Shown: positions 37,101 to 50,665 of the stretch, piece after piece
Position numbering within the stretch: position 1 is the stretch's first letter
How the letters are laid out: every line of letters starts with the position of its first letter
Source of the DNA: Protonemura montana
Taxonomy: Eukaryota > Arthropoda > Insecta > Plecoptera > Nemouridae
Assembly: GCA_947568835.1 (NCBI GenBank)
Contig: OX387602.1
Location: 13,257,021 to 13,321,020 of the forward strand
Direction: 5' to 3'
DNA length: 64,000 nucleotides
Notes under the pieces: generated by a model
Told to the model about the DNA's origin: nothing
The model's database searches: none
Seen by the model: the letters and a program-made list of their open reading frames with translations, nothing else
Position numbers and translations under genes: made by a program

Positions 37101-40031
37101 TTAATTGATCTGTGCACCTTTGTAGCTCCGAAGCTGATCGATTTGCATTTCAACGCTCGCTTTGCTTGTTCCGCCAATTGCTTGATATTGCTCGACACTG
37201 CTCTCGTAGTTCCAAATCTGGGCCACATCTGACTCAAAATGGATACTGAAAATAATTCACACATTTTCTACTTCAACACTTGTTTAGTCACTTAATAAAA
37301 TCTTACAGCTTAAACACTTCAATATCTGAACAATGGAACATTATCAAAATACCAATATATTAGCGTTGGATTAACTGTATTGACGTTAAACAAGGAGGTA
37401 CTTCCTTAATTTTGCCTGTTGTTATCACCTTATTGTTTTCAAGTCCTCAAGTTTGAGAAATGGCATTTCTAGTCCCTTTTTTTCAGCAAGAGCCACGACT
37501 TCTCCTGCCAGCCCGTGAGCGTCTCTGAACGGAACCTGTGGTTAAATTAATATGTAATCTTCAGTTTAAAAATGCATTACTCACAATCCATTCAAACTTG
37601 AGTAGGTATGTTTATTGTGTATTTTCAGTTTAGGCTTTGTTGTGATATTTTTTTGTTTTTTGTTAGAGGGAATGTCAACGCACAACCAACCTGTTGGAAA
37701 AGATATGTCTCGCTAATTTATTTAATAAACAAATTTTACCGTAGAATTATTTGTCGGCGGTTAACGATGATGGTCAAAATGATTTTAATTGGAAAACATG
37801 AGTTGTGGTTCCAGCCATGCAAGTTTGTTGTACTTACCCCCTTCCTGACCAAGTAGTAAGCTACGTCTGTGGCCAACATATCTGGACTCAATGCTTTTCC
37901 GCAGTTCAGTTTGTTAACAGTCAGCGTTTCCACAGCGCCTGCCGCAACTTGTAGCACACTCTCCAGGCTGTCGAACGTATCGAACAAGGCTTCCTTGTCC
38001 TCCTGGAGGTCCTTGTTGTACGTTGTCGGCAATCCTTTCAGCACCATCATGAATCCACTGCACTACAAACAAAAGGCCTGGGCGTAATATTTAGCAATGA
38101 TTTTGCCTTTTGGTTTGCGGTCTAGATGATTATTGCTTTATATTAACTTAAGAGGCTGACTAAAGATGTAACAATATGAATCTGAGACTAGAATAAATAG
38201 TAATTTTCCTTATCACTTTCAGAAACTTATGTAATATCGGCATGCCAGTAAAATTGGCAGTTTTTTTCTTACTTTTCCAAATATCCTACCAGCCCTACCG
38301 CGGATAAGCTCAAGGCTGTCAGGATTGCGTTTCTGTGGCATCAGGCTGCTCCCGGTAGAGTGTGAATCTGCCAACTGGACAAAGCCAAACTCTTTGCTGC
38401 TGAACAGGATCAAGTCTTCGGCCAGACGGCTCAGATGTGTAGCCGTTAGCGAAGCCCAGAACAAGAACTCAGCTGAAACAAAGCCCCAGGGGAACACTTT
38501 TATGTGTCACCATCGCCATCTCCTATCCTTAACTATAAAGTTTTTTAAATGTTTTTTTGTGACGATTAACAAAGGCTTGTTTTGATATGCTGGACCAATA
38601 GAGGGACAGCTAGGATTTAAATAACCTTGTACATAATCAATCGAATCAAATACCTCTGAAATTGGTGTATCCCTTGTGATTCCTCTGTCAAACAGAGCCG
38701 TTGAAGAAATTCTTTATTAGGCCTATGTCATTATCATACCTACGAAATCTCTGTCTGCAACAGCGTGCATGCTGTTTGCCGATACTTCAGAAAACCCCAG
38801 ATCTTTTGCAAGGAGCTGTCGGTCAATTGCAAATGGATTTCCAGCCAACGCTCCACTGCCCAAAGGCATAACATTCACTCGGTTGTACAACTGCTCGACT
38901 CGTGTGCCATCTGCTCTCAGAGCTTGCGCGTGGCTGCAAAGATTTCAGCAAGAAAATCTCTTAGTTTCCAAACTGCACTGATTAACTATTAGAACACTTT
39001 TAACTATATAGAAAGAAATTATTAAGGTTTGCTAGGGACCCAGAGAAGGTTTGAGTATATATTATCTTCTCTATTTAGTCACGACTTACCTTAAAAGCCA
39101 GTGGCTCCACCGAACGGGCTGTGCTCGTTGCAAATGTGTGTAGCCAGGCATCAGGATATCAATCTCTTTTGATGCCCTTTGGACAAGAATCTAAACATCC
39201 CTTTTTTAAGCAAGATGAAAAGATTTTAATTTTGGGTCATTAAACTAATTATCTTGCCTCACCTCCATCAAGTTCGATAAGTGAGTTTGGAGTGTTTTGA
39301 TGCCCGATCGTAACCAAAGTCTCATGTCCGTAGCAACTTGGTCATTACGACTTCTGCCAACATGTAGCTTGGTTGCTGGTAGTCCTATCAACTCCTGCAG
39401 ACCAAATAGATAGTGCCAGCAATGAATTGTAAAGCTTGAACTTGCCAGGAGAAGATGTACATATTATCCTTTTATTTGTCATTTATTTGTCTGCATTGTT
39501 TTACTAAAACCTTGTGATAAATTTTTGTCAAGGATTTTTAGCAGGCAACGGGATTTATACTTTTATTCCTTCAAAGATGCTCAGTCAAAAGTAAAAGTAA
39601 ATACATGCATGTAACGTGCGCAGTAATATTATCAACTATACTTTCAACCGTCTTTCGTTGGCAGTATGAATGTCCTCATCCGATGCGACAATCTCAAATG
39701 TATTTCCTTGCCATTCCTTGCTGATGAGGTCCAGTCCTTTGCAAATAGCATTCTCTTCTTCGTTTGACAGAAGCCCGACACGGAGTAATGCTGTAGCGTA
39801 AGCTCGACTTCCCTAGAAACATAATTGAATTGTATAGAAATAATAATTAAGTTGTACCTTTAAAGGCACTTTATGCTACCTGATTCATAATATTACAGCC
39901 AGCTATGTCCAACTTACTTGGATGTCCTCTAGCCACATACGTTTGTCATAACCAATCGATGAATTGAGTTTTTCAAGAAGAGAATCTGTTTTACTCGAGA
40001 ATCGCCCACCCCACAGCTTGTTTTCTCCTGT
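37101..40031 (-). CDS. ASL: Argininosuccinate lyase (5' end not located)
   Basis: Minus-strand exons: 40031-39918, 39812-39642, 39394-39263, 39190-39090, 38933-38740, 38472-38273, 38062-37838, 37535-37429 and 37245-37101. Phases close to 462 codons; human ASL has 464. The visible protein opens [11 protein letters not shown] and contains [28 protein letters not shown], the ASL/fumarase signature [25 protein letters not shown] [23 protein letters not shown] and [10 protein letters not shown]. The signature Ser and Lys loop of the superfamily is intact, so activity is expected. The enzyme splits argininosuccinate into arginine and fumarate in the cytosol as a homotetramer. The initiator Met must lie in a short upstream exon between 40032 and about 40900 that I could not identify. 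The fold is shared with delta-crystallins, but this is simply an ASL. Confidence 0.95.
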
Positions 40032-40935
40032 CTGTAAAATGCCAGATTATTATTCCCTTCTAGTTCATTAACGTTCCTTTATTGATGCTGATGCAAAATT
40101 ATGTACCATATCAGTAATTTCGTTCAGAAATCCTCCTGGGCTTGCCCTTGATCTTTAAAGCCACTGAACTATTTGGTGTTGATCTACACACAGTATATTC
40201 TGAAGGTTGTTTGTAGACTTCTTAGTTATCTGATGTTCAGACTATCCATCCCAAAACTATGAAACCAGAATGAACTTTGGATTATGATTATAAAAATATA
40301 CCTGGCAGCTAATTCTACCATCCTCTTGATAATTTATGAGGGGTGATAAATATTTATGACAATTCAAAAGAAAACTGGTTACTTCCTTTGCATTATTTAT
40401 AAGTTTTTTTTTTTTTTTTAACTCTTTTGGGACCATATTTTCTCAGTATTACGTTATTTTTGCGATACAACATTTCTGTGTGGGAGCAATTGATGTTGTA
40501 AACCAACTGCAATTGTCTGCATAAAGATCAGAAAATAATCTATTATGCATGGGAAATCTTTTTGGAAAGAAATATGAAGTTTAAAAATGGCGCGACATAT
40601 TTCAACTTTTTGACAGGTCGAATCGTGCGTATGAATACAGCGCGAGGTCAATTTTCTCTCATTTTCGATGCCTTTATTTGAGTCGATTAGTGGGTTCTGT
40701 GGACAGCTTAATGAGAAAATGAAAACAATGAATTAACATTCATGTGTTGTTCGCTCATGAAGAACTCACTCTGAATTGATATTAGGAAATATTTCGTAAA
40801 ATAGTCCTTCTCGAAACCGTGTTGAGAGGTATCAGAGCAGGTTGAGTGAAGTGAGGTGCGGGCGTGCGGCCATGTTGACCCATAGCAGGCCACTTTAAGA
40901 TACAATTTGTGTGTTAATATCGTCACAGAAACATA
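40032..40935. promoter_or_regulatory. Divergent promoter region, ASL / ZDHHC
   Basis: ASL leaves to the left and the palmitoyltransferase to the right. The region should contain the missing first ASL exon and both promoters. There is a modestly GC-richer patch at 40840-40880 next to the ZDHHC start. No clear core promoter element was found. Confidence 0.35.
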
Positions 40936-43900
40936 ATGCCGAAATGTGAAAGTTTTACGAAATATATACCTGCTACTTTTGCTTGGGTATTACTCTTGGG
41001 GACAACGACGCTGTTCTTTTATTTCCCGTGAGTAACAGGCTCTTGCAAATTCAAGCTGTCATGGCCTGCCTTCCAGGCTAGGAAATCGGTAGACCTGATT
41101 GACGAGATTTAACTCGTTTAACGTGTCATCGGAGCTACGATGCGTTAATTCTCAACATATCCTGTTAATTGGCAATTTCTGTCATAAGCTCCCGAGATAA
41201 GATATCTTAATTTGTCCATAGCGGCCACTGCCAGTGGACTGTAGATACTTACTTCACAGGCCTCTTAGGGCTTGCAGCTGTCATCCATTCTGTAGTGTTG
41301 AATAAATGTAAAATTTTGATATGCACCTAATGTTTAATACAATGAAATACTCATTCTTTTCCACACCCTGTGACTCTGAAGTTCGATCTACTAGGCACCA
41401 ATCATAAATACAGCTCAGTTGTACTCTTTTTACACGGCGCCTGTCGCATTTCTTTCGATGTAGGTAGTTCTACTAGTAGGTACCTAGCAAGTACTTGTCT
41501 AAAGAATGTATGGCTGAGTTCCGAGAAGTTTTCTGTAGGTGTTCCTTTTCATTTTCTGCTTTTTTATTGTATTAACAATATTGGCATTCAACTCTCTGGC
41601 AGATACCAAACATTAAACCACTTGTTTAGCACCAGAAACAATCTGCGTAGTGTTGGGCTTGGAGCCAATATGAACTGAAGACATTTTTTACTGTTACTGC
41701 TTGAATTTTGAGTGTTTGGGATTGAGTGTGATGACATTTTATTGTTTCCAGATGCCAATTTTACATTTCGAAATATCCATGGGTCCCAGCATATCAGGGG
41801 GTAATCACATTATTTGTGATTGCCAATTTTACCCTGGCAACTTTCATGGACCCGGGAGTAATTCCAAGAGGTACGTGTCTACGAACCAGTCAGCCAGTTT
41901 TCAACTAGATTGTGTATTTTGATTTGCGTAGCAAATCAAAATACAGCTCTTGCTACCTTACATTTAGTAAACTTATTAGCATCAAGAAATAAGCTATTTT
42001 AATACAGATGCATTCATTTGCTTACAAAATATTTTAAGTATTAAAGAAAGAAAAATAATCATTTGTTGTATTTTAGCCTCCCCAGAAGAGGACAGGGAGG
42101 ATGATTTCAGAGCACCTCTCTACAAAAACGTGGAGATAAATGGGATCACGGTCCGCATGAAATGGTGTGTTACGTGCCAATTCTATCGACCGCCCCGCTG
42201 CTCTCACTGCAGCGTCTGCAATGTGTGCATTGAGACATTCGATCATCATTGCCCATGGGTCAACAACTGTATTGGGCGGAGAAACTATCGCTTCTTCTTT
42301 ATGTTCTTAATATCGCTGAGTTTACACATTACGAGTATATTTACACTCTGCTTGGTGTTTGTTTTATTTAAAAAGGACAATCTACAAGAAGTGGATACTA
42401 TGGTAGCGTATCCTTTCAATATCACAAATGTTTATCTTTCAGAGTTCAAACATTCTTATCTGACTTTTTTAAAATTATATCATGTGATGATGTGAGGAAT
42501 TTCAGGAATGCTGTTCAATTGGAACCAATATTTTCTGTCGATTTTGGTAGGTTTGCACTGGTGTGCACTGCAAGAGTGCGTGAGAAAAATATATAAATTT
42601 TGTCTTTTAAATATATTTGCTATCTCTCTCACTCACTGCACTGAGTGAGCACCCAGTACACCAACCAAAATACAATTAGATTATTTCATGGTCAGGTCAA
42701 TAGAAATGAGTAGAGTTAGGTTTGAAACCAAATGCATCAGAAATTGTGCTTAATGACTGGGGCTTACTTAAATTTACGTTGTGTGAAAAAGTTGTGGGAA
42801 AACTGCTTTGTTATTATAAGTACCTACATACTTAATAAGTACCTCCTCTAGGTCTCCTCTGGGAATATTTTAATGACAAAGAATATTGTGTATGCTGCAC
42901 CTCTACCTTTGTTATCTAACTCAAGTGTAACTCAATTGTGCTCCTTAATTATGCTCAGAATTGCCCTGATTGTTGTTATTTTAATACTGGTTGTTCCTAT
43001 CTACGGCTTGACCGGCTTCCACATTGTTCTGGTGTCGAGAGGCAGAACTACAAACGAGCAAGTGACTGGCAAATTTAAGGGCGGCTACAACCCTTTCTCG
43101 AGGGGTTGCTCCAACAACTGTTGCTATATACTATGTGGGCCACAATTCCCCAGGTAAATATTCTGCCACCATTTAGAATTGCATAAATCATTGTCAAACA
43201 GTGGACTTTGGTTAAGAATCCTTAATCTTTAAGGTAGCAACGCTAACAGTGTTGGGGGAAAAAGTAGACGAGAATCTCAAGAATATTTAAATGTTCTTGT
43301 TAGACTCAATTTCTACCTTTCCCCTTCATTGCTCAGTCATTAACTCATCAATAGCAAGCCCAAAATAAAAATGTACTAGTTAGGTAATAAACGTCACCGT
43401 CTGGCAGCCACCTAAATCGCAAACATCGCTTGCATCTTAACTCCAACAGTTACCATCTGGTCTTGTTTGTGTGGCAAGTGTCCAAACTAACCATTCAATT
43501 TTGTTCCAGTTTATTGAACTCTAGTAAGTACGTGTGCAAGCCCAAGCGGTATGCTACATCTGCGACCGCTATCTCCACCATTACCAATGAGAACCAGGTA
43601 AAGACCTACATGGATAACGGCAATGGGGTTAGAAATGCCAGTTCGAATGCTTACAATAAGGTAAGAGCCAGGAAACGCTTCTTTTATTATTTCACTTTTA
43701 TGCTAGTCTAGCTCTTTGTAAAAATATTAATGATATTTGCTACCTTTTTTTTTAAATTTTGTAGTGAATTATTTGAATTTAAAATGTTGACTTGGGGGTT
43801 GCTAATTGCAGAAGGTGCTGTTATTGTAATTAGCCTTCATGCAGCTTAACTTCAGTATGCGATGTAGCGTAAAAGTAGGCCAGTCCTTTACACATCCTCC

Positions 43901-46900
43901 CTGCTCTATTAACTTTACTACCACAGACTTCAATGTTTTCATTTTTCTTGTAAATAGTCAGACCGTGACAAAAGATTAAATCGACAACGAACTCGTGAGT
44001 CAACCCTGTTTGAGTCATGGCTTAGACTCATTGTTGCCTTCAAAAATTGGTTTATTTTGTAGCATTAAGTTCAATTTCAATCTTGCCATACATAACTCTT
44101 GGTATGGTTGGGGCTGGGAAATGGGGGGGGGGGGGGGGGGTGTTACAATTTACTTGTTGAGCTTGGATAGTCACCACAGAATTTTAATAAAATTAAGCTT
44201 GTAGTTTGTATGTTATTTTTTTCTTCCTATAAATTGTGTAAGATAACCTAGATCTGTAGTTCTATCAAGTATATGACTTGTGGTTAAAAGATAACATTTC
44301 CTTGACCTCTCAGGCAAATTTTTAGTTTCATTTATATATTATATTATGTGTCAGAATATTTAACCTAAAAAACTCAAGACACCACTCTCTGCAGTGAGGT
44401 TTGTTATCTGTTATTTCTCTGTTAATCATCTTAAATTTATTTCCAAGGGATCAAAATGTTGCTCTTGCTGCGGTTCTGCCAACGATCAGGAATACGAATC
44501 CAGCATCAGTTCTTCTGAATCCTCCCGATCCCGCTCCAGATCTTCCGCACACACACGACCTACCTGGGAATACCGCACTTACCTATGTTAATGGCCCTAG
44601 AATTTCGCTACTTGCGAAAAGGGGTAAATCGTTTCCTATCTTGATCGTCGCAGGTTAAACATACGTCAAGCTCCTTGACAAAGTTGGAATCACTACGTTG
44701 TCATAATTAGTAATGAAAAAAGCAAATGAATTAATATTTTCTCAAAGATGGTTTTCATATCCATGCATGTCTATTTAAGAATACATATAATTTTTTATTT
44801 TAATGTTACATTGAGTTAAATTGAGTTTTATCAGACAATTGGTCCTTTAGGCATTGTTTTTTTGACAATTAGGCAACTTTCAGAAGCCCTAGTATAGCAG
44901 ACACTTGTTACCTATATCATAATGTATGCATGCCTTCACGACTCACAGGTCACTGAACAGTAAACACTTAGAAGAAACCCATTTGTCGTTTTCAATTATT
45001 GACCAAGGCCAATGTGTTGAGTTGTGTTGTGTGTGTGACTTGCATGTTTTATATCGTATTATTTTAATTAGCATGCAAAATGGCTGTACGCACCTAGCAA
45101 GCAGCAGTCATCCTGGCAACTGCGATTGTAGCACTGCAATTTCTGACCGTTTCTCTGATTTCCCAATATTCTACAGGGTAGATTTTGTATATTGCACTAT
45201 GTTTCCGAAATTATTGGATCTGGTGCTAAAGTCTTTCTTTACTTCAATTTCAAAATTGGCTCGGTGCAACTCATCAAATTTACAATTCTTTAGATTTATT
45301 TGGTTACCTGTCTTCATTGTTAACTCAATTTTAATTTGATCGTAATGAAAAATCATAAATTGGCAAAATTGGCGAGCCCAACATTCTCAATTTGACAAAA
45401 TATTTTGAGAAAATACTTCTACCTCAAATGACTGATGATAACCCATGTAAGTTGTGTATTTCCTCCAAAAAGTATATTTTACTAGCCATGCAGTGTTCGT
45501 TACCTGAATTTTGATGAAATCGTCAAAAACCTGAACATGGCTCGTTAAAATTGGCAGCTACTGGCCGATATCACTAACGCCGGTTAAATCTTGCTTAATC
45601 CGGGCTTAATGGATGTTTTGGGAGGAAATGTATCCCTGTTATTTTAAAAGATTTAAATGTGATTGATAAGGTAAATGCAGAAAAAATCTGCAAATTTCAT
45701 GTTTAATTTGGCGAAGGCGCTATTTTGTCTTATCTACAAAATTTTGTTTCTAAGTTGTCACTATTTTCTCTTGTTCATTTCCAAACAATTTTTTTTTACC
45801 TTTTTTTATTATTAGGAACACAACTATCCTCTCAAAAATTGACATCAACATTTTTGAGAGGGTAGTAGTGTTCCTTACAATATTAAGAGTGCAATGCAAG
45901 CGCATCGCAAGCGCTCGCAATTTAAATCAGGTTTCACATTATTTTTTTAACTTTTGTGTGTTGTCTACATTTTTTAGAGCAATTCTGCCACACCCACGTG
46001 GAAATTGCATCAATAACCTTCGCAGACCTCTAAGATACAGGGATGTAACAAGCTAGGCTTGCCCACCTTAACTCCCAACTCCACGTGCTGCATACTTCCA
46101 CAGCTCTCTCCGGGCCGCAATGAAGGCTCCGACACGGACATGGATCCAACAGCCTCACAATCAGCTGACTGCGAACCGACGCCGCCGTTACAGCGGCACG
46201 GCTCAAAGAACAACTTCTTCCTGCCGCCCATCGATGGTGTGGACTCCCCACGAAAGCCACCTCATCTACAGCCACCGCGAGGCCCATTTGCACGCGGTAG
46301 TCCACATCCTCGGCCAAGGTAGTTTAACACTGTAGTTGCCGTGAATATTTAATGAGCTTTGCAGTATGCTACTCTTCTTTCTTTATTACTTTACTAATTT
46401 TGTATCACTTTATTTTACATTTAGCTTTGTGCTGCTTTAGAGATCTATCACTGTTTGAACATTAATGCTAATTTTCCTAGTTGTAGCACTGAGTCTTAAT
46501 TCTAACACTGAGATTACTGACATTTCATTTGATGCCATTTAATGGCATTTAATGATGTCATTCGACAGATTATTGCAAAACCCTGTCTTTTGCTTTGCCT
46601 TTTTCTGTCCTTGGCAATTTTGTCTGGCTGGCAATAGGATGCTTCCCAGTCATTCCCAAGCTTTCTCTTTTCTGTGGGCTTTGAAAAAAGTCCGTCATCT
46701 TGCTGGCTGCTATTCACTTCAGCAGCTACCAGAAATTAAAAAAAAAATGAGAATGTGCGTCGTGTCGCTAGGCAAAAGATTGCCTACATCTACGTATTGT
46801 TTTATTGGATTTTCAATATGCCAATGACATTTCGGTGTCTACAGGGGCATGGAGATGAGCCAGTCTCGCAGTCACACCCCAGACCCGCTGTCTCCCGAGT

Positions 46901-49900
46901 CAGCGCAGCCCACACGGCCGAGCCCAACAATGCAGCAGCGCATGAAGGCCATCGGCGGAGTTCCCACGCCGCTCGCCATGTCTAGTCCTGTCAGGAGGTA
47001 AGTTCGACAATGTCTTTACCTCGGCAATGTTTTCATTTCACGGTCTTCCATGTTTTCACTTTCTGTTCTGACGTATGTGATTTTTGTTATTAAACGTAAC
47101 ACTTCGTCAATATTGATTGGATTAAGTGGGTGAGCCCTGAAATAAACTTGTTAGTTGTTACCCAAGTTTCTCTCAAAGTCCAGTTTTCCAGTTAATTGAT
47201 AATAGCCTGGGTGTATCTTTACTTATTGCATGATCAATGACTTTTAGCTCCAAGAGGTATTCATTTATTAACAATTTTTATTTTGTTTCCGTCTTGAGTT
47301 CACTCGTGATTTAATTTGTATAAATATTTATCTTTGAAATTTCTGAGCTGATTTTGTATTTTTTTTTTTGGAATGCTTAAATCTTTGCAGTTTGTACTGC
47401 CAGTCTTGATAATTAATTAATTATTGCTTATTTATATACTTATCAATTTCTTACAAAACTTGAACTGTGCATAAGTTATTGTTTTTCCTTCTCATTGTTT
47501 CTAAGCATGTTTGAAGTAACTTCAATTTGTCTGCCTAACTAAAATTATTTCATCCTTATGTCTTCTGTCTAGTTATTAAGCAGTTTAATTAGTAGGTCTC
47601 AAATAATATATATATTTTTTGGGGGGTGCCCAATGAACTGTCAGTTTCCAGTCGAGCAGAGCCGTATGTTCTTACAGGTTACAGTGGAATTCATTGCTAC
47701 AAAGAATGTTGTTTTGTGAATGTTGCCTTCTTGACAGTTTCACTCTTCACCAACTTCACAGCCAGCTCATCTTGCGTCACTACTCACTTGAATGACAGTA
47801 ACACCAAAGAATAGTTATCTTTGCAATTAAGTATTAAATGTGTGTATCTCCGCTGCCATTGCCTTCTTGTTAGTAAGTAAGCACAACTGTTTAGCACCAT
47901 TGTCTTACCTGGAGACTCCCTCTTTCTCCAGCTATCTCATGCTAAAATGTGATTTCTGCTTGAGGTACACTAACTACGGTTTTCCTGATGAAACAACGAG
48001 CGTGGTATTTTGTTAGCAACTTTTTATTACCTGTCATGATGCCAAAGGTTTAAAATCACTTAACAATCAGCAGTTGCTATTAAATATTACTACCTTGCTT
48101 ACTACTTACGTATGTAAAGTGTATCTCAAATGCATAATGAAGCTTGTTTCAAAAAGATTCTTATTTTACACTAGTCTGTTTCAAAAATGTACATTTTTAA
48201 TACACCGCAGTTACTGAAAAACATGCACTTCGCAGATAAAACGCAAAAGACGATAGCATTTTGTGTCACGGTGCAATTTAGAAAACAGGTCGTAGAAATC
48301 ATAGGAAGGTTGTGAACTAAACTACTATATTCTTAACTGTTTTCCACTGAGTCTCCCTATGGATTCATAACCCAAGAATTTGAACAATAGTGAAATGGTT
48401 GCTGAAATATTTTTGTAAAGCCATGTCCTTGTTGGTAAGGCGATGCCGGGAGGAGCAGGAGTTTGTCGTGTCGTGTCGAGTGGCACAAGTGAGACAAGAT
48501 GTTGATCCGGGGTGTGTCGTTGCACGTAGGTTGTGTCCGGGAAACTTGCACACGCATCGCGTTTCATCGTCAGGTGACGGTAACCTAGCTCGCGGCTGCC
48601 CGCAACTTGCCGCCTGAATCTGACTTTCTATCTCTTCTCTCTCTGTTGGAGGTAAACAGGAAGTCTCCGTTTGCTTCGCGCTACGCCCTCGGTTCTTCCG
48701 CCTTGTTTAAACTTTTTTTTTTTTTTTTGGTGGGTGTGTTAAGTGGATGTGCAAGAATAATGGGCAGCTACTTGCCCTAAATATTATAATAAAGTAAAGA
48801 ACCTTTAATTGTTTAATTTAAATTTTCATCGTTGCATATTCTGGAAAACAATAACATGCTCATTTTCTTGCCTGACCACTTGCAAACCACTCTCATGCAT
48901 TTTTTGTAGACAAGGAATTGATTTTTCAGTTCCTTGAGTTGCATTGTTGTCGACTATTGGTCGAGCTATTTCATTTGCAGTTTTATTTCCTACATTGTTT
49001 TTTGCGTAGGAACGCCATGTCTCGTGATTAAAATATTGAGACGGTCACTCATTATCATGCCGCCATGTGCTTTTGTCCACGCTGACTGTTGCTTTTTCTA
49101 TTATTTTTCGTTGTCTGCGTTTGATTGTGCGTTAGGTTTGAAAGAGCTCTGCAAACTCCTGCTCCTTAGTAAGCTATGTACTCATGCTAATTCTAACTGT
49201 TGAATTTGTTACATCTTTGATATCCTGGAATATCATGCACTTACAATTTAAATTTAAGACTTGATATGGCCCAAAACTGTTTAAAATTAGCTTTTTTCAC
49301 CATCCGCATTTTCAAAATCAGCAAAAAAAATGCTCTAATGAAGATCTCTGCTATGAGCAGCAAAAAACTTTTGCAACAATGTGATATCAGGAGTTACACT
49401 AATGGAATGTGGCTGGGTAACACTTGTTTCCTGTGCTCAAAAAACCAAATATATTGTTCTCTTGGTGTGGCAACTTTGACCCTTGCACTCTGCTGTTACA
49501 GCAGATGCTCAATTGAAAGTGCGTAATATTGCCAGATCCGAGCCCGCATTCGGTAATGTACTTCCTCTCAGTGGCATCTGTAGCACGTGCAACAGGACAG
49601 GTTCTCCACGATAGTAAAATCCAAGAGCAAGCCATGCAATTGCTACATACCTTTAAGAAATTAATTGATATTTGCTTCAAATCATTCAGTGTCTGTTATT
49701 TGTATTCACTACTAAAACCCAACTAATGAAGTTAAAATATAAAATCCTATTTCTATTGAAGTAACTTCTTCCATTTCACTTCGTATTTCTTACAATGGAC
49801 TGTGCAAAAATTGTGGATGGTTTCCCCATGGTTGCAGCTCATTTACCCTTTTTATTATTGTCGTTGTCATAACAGTTCCATCTTCCTCAGGTCCAACCCA

Positions 49901-50665
49901 GGCACTCCGACGCAGCCGCGGCGGCCAGACTTCATTGGCGTCGGCGGTATGTCGAGTGGCACGCCCTATGCATACGACTTTGCGCATGCTCCCGGCCCGC
50001 CAATGTCCCACCACATGGCGCCGCGCTCCGCTGCGCACGGCAGTCCGCAGCGCCGCTTCCTCTCCGAGGGAGAGCTTGTGCGCCAAGGAGGGACTGAGCT
50101 CTCGTACTCGCGAACCAATAACACTGTGGACAACATTCGCGAGCTGGCAGGCTCACCACAACGAGGCGTCTACATGTGGAAGGATACGTCTCCAAGCGGT
50201 TTCGGCGGAAATGGGACGCTGCCACCCACCCATCACCAACCGCCTCCACCGCGTTCGGGCTACGAGTTCTACCGCTCTAACCCAACGAGCCCTACGCAGC
50301 AGACGTATGGGCAACGACCAGCCGTGTACTACCCTCCTGCGCGAGGGGGCGTGCCCGTTTACCCGCCGCCATCGCCGCAGATGAAACGCAAGACGGCGAC
50401 TCCTACAACGCCAACATGCGAGGTCCGGCGGCCGAGTCCCGGCTCGCGGCGACCCATGTCTTTCGTGCGTGCTCTGGAGATGTCAGACTCGATGGAGATG
50501 GCAACTGTCTCCCCCGGTACGCCGCGCGCCGAGCACCGGCTGGTTGCGGTTGGGGGACAGCACGGCGGGAACCCAACGTCGATGGTGCAGGACCCCATGC
50601 GCAGCACCACGCCCACCCCCGACAGGGCTTCAGTGTACGACATGAACTATGAGATATCGGTATAG
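40936..50665 (+). CDS. ZDHHC8: ZDHHC5/ZDHHC8-type protein S-acyltransferase
   Basis: Exons: 40936-41027, 41752-41870, 42077-42402, 42852-43153, 43510-43660, 44448-44623, 46057-46318, 46845-46997 and 49891-50665. The order is TM1 ([18 protein letters not shown]), TM2 ([22 protein letters not shown]), then the DHHC cysteine-rich domain [39 protein letters not shown] with the catalytic Cys present. TM3, TM4 ([25 protein letters not shown]) and [12 protein letters not shown] follow. The long cytosolic tail has [32 protein letters not shown] and ends in a PDZ-ligand EISV, as in vertebrate ZDHHC5/8. Family members palmitoylate neuronal and plasma-membrane proteins. Two weak points: exon 5 ends in phase 0 but exon 6 needs phase 2, so a short exon of 3n+2 nt is probably missing between 43661 and 44447. 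The 42852 acceptor also gives a TM3-TM4 loop about 30 residues longer than the human one. Confidence 0.9.
44123..44140. repeat. Poly(G) homopolymer run
   Basis: About 18 consecutive G residues in a ZDHHC intron, with no evident role. Length may be uncertain in sequencing. Confidence 0.9.
45815..45874. repeat. Short-loop hairpin in a ZDHHC intron
   Basis: Arms 45815-45839 and 45850-45874 pair at 23 of 25 positions around a 10-nt loop. The size and shape resemble a small-RNA precursor or a MITE foldback. The right arm continues directly into copy 3 of the dispersed repeat, which favours a repeat origin. Confidence 0.8.
45917..45938 (+). repeat. Dispersed repeat core, copy 3
   Basis: GCAATTTAAATCAGGTTTCACA, one substitution from copy 1. 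It lies 42 bp after the hairpin at 45815-45874. Together they may be one end of a repeat element. Confidence 0.6.

Noticed and set aside
44394..44591. Cys/Ser-rich reading GSKCCSCC.. of ZDHHC exon 6
   Set aside because: It follows exon 5 in phase, but reaches a stop and lacks a good donor. The other frame has SLLAK and joins the next exon through AAAAGGG|GTAAAT.
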